Source of the DNA: Candidatus Iainarchaeum sp. | GTDB lineage: Archaea; Iainarchaeota; Iainarchaeia; Iainarchaeales; GCA-2688035 | Direction of reading: 5' to 3' | Length of the DNA: 5,126 nt | Assembly: GCA_017610245.1 (NCBI GenBank) | Contig: JAFCCK010000069.1 | Span: forward strand, 1-5,126 | In this document: positions 1 to 4,248 of the stretch, in pieces | How positions within the stretch are numbered: position 1 is the first letter of the stretch | Layout of the letters: each line of letters opens with the position of its first letter | Made by a program: the position numbers and the translations under genes | Notes under the pieces: model-generated | The model's database searches: none | What the model was told of the DNA's origin: nothing | The model's input: only the letters and a program-made list of their open reading frames with translations

Positions 1-823
1 CAAATGCCTCAATGCCCCTGTAATAGGTAGCAGAGCCCACCCCCACAGCTGTTGCGCCTGCCATCAGCATTTCAATTGCATCCTTCCCGTTCATTATTCC
101 GCCCATTCCCAGGATTGGAATACTTACAGCTTCATAAATTTGGTAAACACAGCGAAGAGCAATCGGCTTTATTGCCCCTCCCGATAATCCACCCCATTTA
201 TTCGCTAACAATGGTTTCCTTGCTTCGGTATCAATCAGCATTCCAGGCCCTACAGTATTGATGGCGCAGATTGCATTTGCTCCAGCCTGCTCGCAAGCAG
301 TGGCAACAGCAGCAATATTGTTTGCTTGCGGGGTAAGCTTTGGCATCACTGGAATTTTTCCACACTTCTCTGTTACGGCTGCAACAACCTCTGCTGCTGT
401 TTCAGGATTCACTCCAAATATCTGTCCCTCTCTTTCTGTATTGGGGCAGGAAATATTTATCTCGACAATTGCAGGCTCAAATTTTACAACCGCTTCTGCC
501 ACTTCCTCAAACTCTTCGATGCTCCCACCATAAATGCTTGCAATCACTGGGCAGCTGCAGTCCTGCAATTCCTTGAATTCCTCCTCCATGTTTTGGTAGC
601 CTGCCGAAGGCAATCCCACAGCATTAATAAGTCCGTGTTCCCATTCCAATACAGTGGGATTTCTGTGCCCCTCTTTTTCCTTTGGGCCAATGCTTTTTAT
701 CGTAACTGCCCCCGCGCCTTGCTTTGCAACCCTTTTCAATAGCGCAGCGTTCACCCCCAAAATACCAGCCGCGAGAACGGTTGGATTGGGCAGCTTCAAG
801 CCGCAGAACTCGGTTTCAAGCAT
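1..823 (-). CDS. pyrD: Dihydroorotate dehydrogenase, class 1 (3' end cut off by window)
   Basis: FMN enzyme that oxidises dihydroorotate to orotate, the fourth step of de novo UMP synthesis. My reverse-strand translation gives 274 residues without a stop, from MLETEFCGLKL to the window edge. The family is usually about 300 residues, so roughly 25-35 C-terminal residues are missing. Visible class 1 features are TIKSIG (K43), NAVGL (67-71), NISCPN with the catalytic-base cysteine C126 (class 2 enzymes have serine), MPKLTP (K162), INTVGPGMLID (188-198), GGLSGGAIKP (211-220), and the FMN-phosphate segments GMGGI (239-243) and VGVGSA (260-265). I chose the ATG at 823 because GAGG lies 6 nt upstream. 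An in-frame GTG four codons earlier, overlapping the pyrI stop, is possible but has no ribosome site. It is last of the visible pyrB-pyrI-pyrD operon, 8 nt after pyrI. Class 1B needs a PyrK partner; none is in view, so 1A versus 1B is not settled. Confidence 0.95.
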   Translation of the reverse strand, partial: MLETEFCGLKLPNPTVLAAGILGVNAALLKRVAKQGAGAVTIKSIGPKEKEGHRNPTVLEWEHGLINAVGLPSAGYQNMEEEFKELQDCSCPVIASIYGGSIEEFEEVAEAVVKFEPAIVEINISCPNTEREGQIFGVNPETAAEVVAAVTEKCGKIPVMPKLTPQANNIAAVATACEQAGANAICAINTVGPGMLIDTEARKPLLANKWGGLSGGAIKPIALRCVYQIYEAVSIPILGMGGIMNGKDAIEMLMAGATAVGVGSATYYRGIEAF

Positions 824-829
824 CTCTAG

Positions 830-833
830 CCTC
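830..833 (-). promoter_or_regulatory. Ribosome-binding site of pyrD
   Basis: GAGG on the minus strand, 6 nt before the ATG at 823 and overlapping the pyrI TGA stop. It decides the pyrD start in favour of the ATG over the in-frame GTG at 835, and suggests translational coupling with pyrI. Confidence 0.55.
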
Positions 834-1290
834 ACTTTATTGCGTTGAAAATCTCTTTCTCATTCATTTCCTTTTCGCAGTACCTGCATTTTGCTCTGAG
901 CGGGTCTTTCCTTATCGAGAATCTGGTTGGCAATCCTTCTATCACTGTGATGCATTTCGGGTTCATGCATTTAATCAGTCCATCAGCATGGTCTGGCATA
1001 GCAATTGTTTCCTTTTTCTTCACTTCACTAGCTTTTATAACATTCAATGTTGCGCCTGCAGCAATCAACCCTATTTTGTCAGTCTCTTCCCTGCTTAGCT
1101 CCTTTCCCTCAATGAAAACCAGGTCCTTTTTTCCCATGCTCTTGCTTTCGGTGTTTATTGCCAGTGTTACCGCGCTTTTCGGCTTGTCCAGACCGAGGAT
1201 TTCAATAATCCTTAGGGCGCTCCCTACTGGGAGATGGTCCAACACAGTGCCGTTTGAAATCGGCATCAGCCTGATATCATCCTTTTTCAT
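832..1290 (-). CDS. pyrI: Aspartate carbamoyltransferase regulatory subunit
   Basis: Regulatory chain of ATCase. It binds nucleotide effectors (CTP, UTP, ATP) and connects catalytic trimers through a zinc domain. The 152 residues match the usual length (E. coli 153). The N-terminal allosteric domain shows ISNGTVLDHLP (11-21), whose D18-H19 correspond to E. coli nucleotide-site D19-H20, and MGKKDL (52-57), whose K55 corresponds to K56. K93 sits where E. coli has K94. The zinc ligands are all present as C108-x4-C113-x21-C135-x2-C138. Oddity: the position of E. coli K60 is phenylalanine (F59). I chose the ATG at 1290 because it starts the family-like sequence MKKDDIRLMPISNGTV and follows a strong GGAGGT. 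The frame stays open upstream to a TTG at 1386, but that stretch is RNA structure rather than family sequence. It lies 106 nt after pyrB and 8 nt before pyrD. Confidence 0.96.
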   Translation of the reverse strand: MKKDDIRLMPISNGTVLDHLPVGSALRIIEILGLDKPKSAVTLAINTESKSMGKKDLVFIEGKELSREETDKIGLIAAGATLNVIKASEVKKKETIAMPDHADGLIKCMNPKCITVIEGLPTRFSIRKDPLRAKCRYCEKEMNEKEIFNAIK

Positions 1291-1297
1291 TATAGGA

Positions 1298-1303
1298 ACC
1301 TCC
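1298..1303 (-). promoter_or_regulatory. Strong ribosome-binding site of pyrI, half buried in a helix
   Basis: GGAGGT on the minus strand, 7 nt before the pyrI ATG (1290). Its last three bases (1300-1298) belong to the 3' strand of the 9-bp inverted repeat 1292-1300/1362-1370, so the site would be partly paired if that helix forms in the mRNA. It settles the pyrI start, which would otherwise be placed 32 codons too early by a longest-frame rule. Confidence 0.8.
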
Positions 1304-1312
1304 ACCGACCTT

Positions 1313-1331
1313 GCGGAATCCATAATTCCGC
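1313..1331 (-). repeat. Hairpin A in pyrB-pyrI spacer
   Basis: Perfect 7-bp inverted repeat (plus strand GCGGAAT / ATTCCGC) with the 5-nt loop CCATA. After one mismatch (1312/1332) two more pairs extend the stem (1310-1311 with 1333-1334). It is the arm of the three-way junction nearest pyrI. Confidence 0.75.
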
Positions 1332-1339
1332 GAGACCTC

Positions 1340-1358
1340 GTGGAAACTGTGTTTCCAC
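1340..1358 (-). repeat. Hairpin B in pyrB-pyrI spacer
   Basis: Perfect 8-bp inverted repeat (plus strand GTGGAAAC / GTTTCCAC) with a 3-nt loop (TGT; ACA in the mRNA). After one mismatch (1339/1359) two further pairs (1337-1338 with 1360-1361) extend the stem to the edge of the closing helix. It is the arm nearer pyrB. Confidence 0.8.
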
Positions 1359-1369
1359 AAGGGTTCCTA

Positions 1370-1396
1370 TTACCTCCAGGAACCAACTTCCCGCAT
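1370..1396 (-). other. Possible 8-codon leader ORF after pyrB
   Basis: An ATG directly abuts the pyrB TGA stop and opens a frame of eight codons (MREVGSWR) ending in TAA at 1372-1370. An AAGGA lies 4 nt upstream, inside the last pyrB codons. The frame runs through the upstream GGUUCCU copy (1378-1384), so a ribosome on it would block the alternative hairpin. No family can be assigned at this length and it may be chance. Confidence 0.2.
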
Positions 1397-2326
1397 TCAT
1401 TCCTTTTTCACGTCCTTCAAAATGTTCAACAGCGCCTGCCTTACTGGAACCCCATTACGCGCCTGCTCGAAATACAAAGCAGCTTCCGTGCTGTCCAACT
1501 CTGGCTTTAGTTCATTAACTCTCGGCAGCGGATGCATTATCTTGAAGCCCTTTTTCGTATGCTTTAATATTTCCTTGCCGAGAATATAAACATTTTTGAT
1601 TTGCTCATACTCAAATTCATCCACAAACCGCTCCTTCTGAATTCTTGTAGCATACAGCACATCTAGCTGTGGCAAGAATTCCTCCACCTTTTCGGTTTCC
1701 CTAACTTCCACCTTGCCCTCAACATCATCCAGAATATTCTGCGGCATCTTGAGGCTCTCTGGCGAGATGAGAAACACTTTTACTCCCTTGAAATCGGCGA
1801 GCGCGTACAGCAAACTGTGTACTGTCCTGCCATACTTCAAATCTCCCAGCATTCCAACATTCAATCCATCTATTTTCCCAAACTGCTTCTTGATTGTGTA
1901 GAGGTCGAGCAGTGTCTGCGTTGGATGCTGGTTGCTACCATCGCCCCCATTAATGATAGGCTTGCTGCTTACCTCTGCTGCCCTTCTTGCAGCTCCCTCA
2001 ATCCAATGCCTCATTACAATCACATCAGCATAGCCCCCTGCAATCCTGATGGTATCTGATAATGATTCGCCCTTTTTTGTTGAAGAAACCTTTGCATCCG
2101 CAAACCCAATTACCTCCCCACCAAGGCTTTGGATGGCTGTTTCAAACGAAAGTCGCGTTCGGGTAGAGGGCTCAAAGAAGAGTGAGGCAACAACAATGCC
2201 GCGCAAAAGCCCGCTTTTCTTGCTTTCGGGCATTTTTTCCATTGTCGCCGCTTCCTGCAGCACAAATTCAATGTCTTCGCGGGAAAAATCAGAGATGCTT
2301 AAAATGTCCGTAAGAGAGAAAACCAA
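1397..2326 (-). CDS. pyrB: Aspartate carbamoyltransferase catalytic subunit
   Basis: Condenses carbamoyl phosphate with L-aspartate to N-carbamoyl-aspartate, the committed step of pyrimidine synthesis; works as cytosolic trimers held by PyrI dimers. The 309 residues match the family length (about 305-311) and the sequence is collinear with E. coli PyrB. Active-site elements seen are the carbamoyl-phosphate loop STRTR (54-58), the 80s loop with S81 and K85, R106-H107, HPTQT (134-138), GDLKYGRTVHSL (161-172, R167), TRIQKER (227-233) that binds aspartate, and HPLPR (265-269). The start is a TTG at 2326: the codon before it is an in-frame TGA, and MVFSLTDILSISDFSRED fits the family N-terminus. 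There is no good Shine-Dalgarno and a TATA-like box lies about 35 bp upstream, so the mRNA may have almost no leader. First gene of the operon with pyrI and pyrD. Confidence 0.97.
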   Translation of the reverse strand: MVFSLTDILSISDFSREDIEFVLQEAATMEKMPESKKSGLLRGIVVASLFFEPSTRTRLSFETAIQSLGGEVIGFADAKVSSTKKGESLSDTIRIAGGYADVIVMRHWIEGAARRAAEVSSKPIINGGDGSNQHPTQTLLDLYTIKKQFGKIDGLNVGMLGDLKYGRTVHSLLYALADFKGVKVFLISPESLKMPQNILDDVEGKVEVRETEKVEEFLPQLDVLYATRIQKERFVDEFEYEQIKNVYILGKEILKHTKKGFKIMHPLPRVNELKPELDSTEAALYFEQARNGVPVRQALLNILKDVKKE

Positions 2327-2357
2327 TCAAACCCGCTAATAATGGGGTAAATAAAAA

Positions 2358-2365
2358 TATTTAAA
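2358..2365 (-). promoter_or_regulatory. TATA-like box for the pyrB-pyrI-pyrD operon
   Basis: Minus-strand TTTAAATA, preceded by AGC, about 35 bp before the pyrB TTG. With the usual archaeal spacing of about 25 bp to the transcription start, the mRNA would begin only about 10 nt ahead of the start codon, which fits the missing Shine-Dalgarno. Placement is by consensus and spacing only. Confidence 0.5.
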
Positions 2366-2392
2366 GCTATTGGCAAATACGGCAATCAAAAG

Positions 2393-2400
2393 ATTAATTA
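2393..2400 (+). promoter_or_regulatory. TATA-like box for the GNAT-like gene
   Basis: ATTAATTA lies 24-31 nt before the ATG at 2424, about where a TATA box would sit for a leaderless archaeal mRNA. No Shine-Dalgarno is visible before that ATG. The nearly palindromic ATATTTAAAG at 2358-2366 is an alternative box that would give a leader of about 35 nt. The 97-bp region 2327-2423 therefore seems to hold two divergent promoters. Confidence 0.35.
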
Positions 2401-2423
2401 ACCTCCGCTTCTAAAATACTATT

Positions 2424-3155
2424 ATGCCTTCTGGAAGAAAAGCCAAGAAAACAAAGCCTGCTGTGAACAGAAAAAGGAAAGCAGAAAAGCGCAGAATCAG
2501 TAGGCAGTATGCAAGGAAAGCAGCTGGGAAAAAGCCCTTGGTTGAGCCGCTAAAAATTGCTTCGAAAGCCGAGAGGGAGAGGGCGCTGCGCGAAGGAAAA
2601 ATGGTTTTCTATGATGGAAGCCAAAGGATTGAGTTGCCATTATTTTTAGGACCCTTTAAACTCCGATTGAGTGGCATTTACAGGGTAGGGAAAGCAATAA
2701 TCACTTTGAGGTTGACATCCGGCGTTGGCACCTCAATTAATGTCTTTGAACTTAAAAAAGGGCCCAAGGGTTTTGTAGAGGGCAACATATATTCTATTTT
2801 CTCGAGAACCCCTAGTTTGGGCCATATGATACTAGATGAATCCTTACGAGGCAGGGGTCTGGGGCTAAAGGCAGTCTCGAAGGCAGAGAGGCATGTAAGG
2901 GCAACACAGCAGGGCAGCCATAAATTTAAAGTACCCCCCAAGTTTAAGCGATTATTTGAAAAGCTGGGCTACGAGGAAACCGGCAGGCTCGTTGATAGAA
3001 ACATAGAAATACGAAAGAAAGGAAAATTCCAGCCGCTTGACGACCTTGACAAATTCCACAGGATCGAAGCGATCGACCCAAAAACAGGCAAGGCAAGGAT
3101 TTTTACCTTTCCGATCAAAAGACCCCCGGACGCTTTTTCTATTCTAGCCCCCTAG
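2424..3155 (+). CDS. Uncharacterised protein with basic N-terminus and GNAT-like acetyltransferase motif
   Basis: 243 residues; I do not recognise the gene. Residues 1-37 are rich in Lys/Arg (MPSGRKAKKTKPAVNRKRKA and onward) with no hydrophobic stretch, so this looks like a nucleic-acid- or ribosome-binding tail rather than a signal peptide. Residues about 60-128 are predicted beta-rich. The stretch 133-147, GHMILDESLRGRGLG, resembles GNAT motif A: a beta strand then R-x-x-G-x-G for the acetyl-CoA pyrophosphate. LFEKLGYEETGRL (177-189) resembles the usual GNAT C-terminal 'lF.k.GF...g' segment. About 55 residues follow (FQPLDDLDKFHRIEAIDPKT and on) with no match known to me. A cytosolic N-acetyltransferase is plausible; substrate unknown. 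It starts at an ATG without Shine-Dalgarno, is divergent from pyrB, and its last 17 bp overlap the convergent eIF2B-family gene. Coding is supported by the long open frame and the motif; function is uncertain. Confidence 0.75.
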   Translation: MPSGRKAKKTKPAVNRKRKAEKRRISRQYARKAAGKKPLVEPLKIASKAERERALREGKMVFYDGSQRIELPLFLGPFKLRLSGIYRVGKAIITLRLTSGVGTSINVFELKKGPKGFVEGNIYSIFSRTPSLGHMILDESLRGRGLGLKAVSKAERHVRATQQGSHKFKVPPKFKRLFEKLGYEETGRLVDRNIEIRKKGKFQPLDDLDKFHRIEAIDPKTGKARIFTFPIKRPPDAFSILAP

Positions 3156-4110
3156 CTCTCTTGATTTGCACTTTCAGCAGACCCATGAACTCCTGCTTTC
3201 TCTTGCCCAGCTCTAGCTGCCTCACCATTTCCAGGGCGAACATTTTTGGGGAGAATACCCCCAGCTCTGTTATAATGTAGCGTACGTAGTTTGCATTGGT
3301 TATATCAAAGGCGGGGTTCCTCACTTTGACCCCCTTCAACTTTTTGCTCCACACCTCAGCTGCCGGCCTTTCCTCTATTATCTCAGGCATGCCAAAGTAG
3401 CTTACAGGCTCAAAGCAATGGGAGGAGGTTGCTACAAAGAATGGTGTATTGTAACGCCAGGCAGCTAAGGCAATCTGCGCTGTGCCGATTTTATTTACAA
3501 TGCTCCCGTCTGCCAGAACAGCATCGCAGCCAGCAAAGAACTTGTCTGCTTCCTCCATGAAGGTGTATGCTGCACCGTCAACAATGTGCACCACTTCAAT
3601 GCCCCTCTTGCTCAGGCGCTCTGCTGTAATTCTCCCCTGGAATTTCGGCCTTGTTTCTGTCGCAATAACGTAATCTATCTTCTTTCTTGCTTTAACAAAA
3701 ATCTCCTCAACTGTATGGGAGTGGCAGTGCGTAAACACAACATCGCCCTTTTCAATAATATTGCTGCCATATTCTGCCATTGCCTTCATCGCCTTTTTTC
3801 TGTTCTCCTCATACTGCTCTGCCGCCTCTACTACTGCATCCTTCAGCGCCTGCAGATTGTTTGTTTCAAGCGAGGCAGCTTTTAGGATTATCCTTATTGC
3901 AGTTCTTGTTTCTGGTTCTGTAGGCCTGGCTTTCACAAGCTCGAAGGCATTCCTCTTTAGCTCGTTCTTGAACGCAACAACTGTTGGGGCGCGGCTTTCC
4001 AGCACGCTCTCCCTCAATGCCGCGACAACGGCCTTTCTTACTGCGCTGCTCCCTTGGATTTTAAGACAGCGGATGTCGCGCAAAACCTTTTTTAAACTCT
4101 TTGATTCCAT
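3139..4110 (-). CDS. eIF2B alpha/beta/delta-family protein (ribose-1,5-bisphosphate isomerase or aIF2B subunit)
   Basis: 323 residues, full length for the family (archaeal R15P isomerases are about 320). The N-terminal helical domain (1-115) is followed by the Rossmann-like catalytic domain: FTHCHSHTVEEI (126-137) with candidate nucleophile C129, ATETRPKFQGRITAERL (150-166), HIVDGAAYTFMEEADKF (175-191), AGCDAVLADGSIVNKIGT (193-210) with candidate acid D196, IEER (about residue 245), and NPAFDITNANYVRYIITELG near 262-281. In the R15P isomerase group this enzyme converts ribose-1,5-bisphosphate to ribulose-1,5-bisphosphate for type III RuBisCO in archaeal AMP salvage. Related archaeal paralogues are annotated as initiation factor 2B subunits. 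Against a simple isomerase call, the N-terminal sugar-phosphate motif, typically RGA, reads Q19-G20-S21. No AMP phosphorylase or RuBisCO gene lies nearby. Family certain, function undecided. The ATG at 4110 has no clear Shine-Dalgarno. Confidence 0.88.
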   Translation of the reverse strand: MESKSLKKVLRDIRCLKIQGSSAVRKAVVAALRESVLESRAPTVVAFKNELKRNAFELVKARPTEPETRTAIRIILKAASLETNNLQALKDAVVEAAEQYEENRKKAMKAMAEYGSNIIEKGDVVFTHCHSHTVEEIFVKARKKIDYVIATETRPKFQGRITAERLSKRGIEVVHIVDGAAYTFMEEADKFFAGCDAVLADGSIVNKIGTAQIALAAWRYNTPFFVATSSHCFEPVSYFGMPEIIEERPAAEVWSKKLKGVKVRNPAFDITNANYVRYIITELGVFSPKMFALEMVRQLELGKRKQEFMGLLKVQIKRARGLE

Positions 4111-4248
4111 TATTTATAACGCCTTTAAAAATGCCTTCGAAAGGGGTTTTCTCCTTTCTTTAGGATTAATGTATAAAAGAAATATAAAAGGAAAAGGTGT
4201 TGGAAAAACAGGGGTTTTCTGACATACAATGGTTGTGGGGGTTGAATA
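4111..4248. promoter_or_regulatory. Divergent promoter region between the eIF2B-family gene and ftsZ
   Basis: 138 bp with no coding sequence. On the plus strand two tandem TATA-like boxes, TATAAAAG (4172-4179) and AATATAAAAG (4181-4190), would place ftsZ starts near 4200-4212 and leave a leader of about 40-50 nt. A G-rich stretch, GTGGGGG (4235-4241), about 8 nt before the ATG may act as a weak ribosome site. On the minus strand CTTTTATAC (4178-4170) could serve the eIF2B-family gene with a leader near 40 nt. TTTTTAAAGG (4131-4122) and TTATAAATA (4119-4111) are also TATA-like but sit too close to its ATG for normal spacing. All are consensus readings without experimental support. Confidence 0.45.

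Larger units (their letters stand above)
1292..1384 (-). promoter_or_regulatory. Candidate structured RNA switch in the pyrB-pyrI gap
   Basis: Seen in the sequence: a perfect 9-bp inverted repeat, 1292-1300 with 1362-1370 (mRNA AUAGGAACC/GGUUCCUAU), encloses two hairpins (1313-1331 and 1340-1358), giving a three-way junction. The 3' strand of the closing helix includes half of pyrI's GGAGGT and ends one base before its AUG. A second copy of GGUUCCU at 1378-1384 can pair over 7 bp with AGGAACC (1362-1368) around a 9-nt loop, which excludes the closing helix. Inference: two alternative states, one hiding and one exposing the pyrI ribosome site, so a translational switch setting the regulatory-to-catalytic subunit ratio. 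It has no long U tract, so transcription attenuation is less likely. I do not recognise it as a known riboswitch class; a protein-binding site or an mRNA-processing structure would also fit. Confidence 0.55.

Noticed and set aside
52..848. Several plus-strand open frames up to 138 residues
   Set aside because: They are shadows of pyrD, whose minus-strand frame is open throughout and carries the DHODH motifs.
1310..1361. The two spacer hairpins as an intrinsic terminator or as a mobile-element end
   Set aside because: No U-rich tract follows either hairpin in the direction of transcription, pyrI and pyrD continue downstream, and there is no target duplication or transposase. A structured translational element fits better.
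1291..1386. N-terminal extension of PyrI by 32 codons to a TTG at 1386
   Set aside because: The frame is open, but the encoded sequence (MVPGGNRNPCGN...) is unlike PyrI, the stretch is made of inverted repeats, and a strong GGAGGT sits before the ATG at 1290 that gives the normal 152-residue length.
845..1510. 221-residue plus-strand open frame
   Set aside because: Antisense shadow of pyrI, the spacer and the end of pyrB, which have clear family motifs on the other strand.
3482..4222. Plus-strand frames of 63-153 residues across the eIF2B-family gene
   Set aside because: Antisense shadows with no recognisable motif; the minus-strand frame has full-length family conservation.
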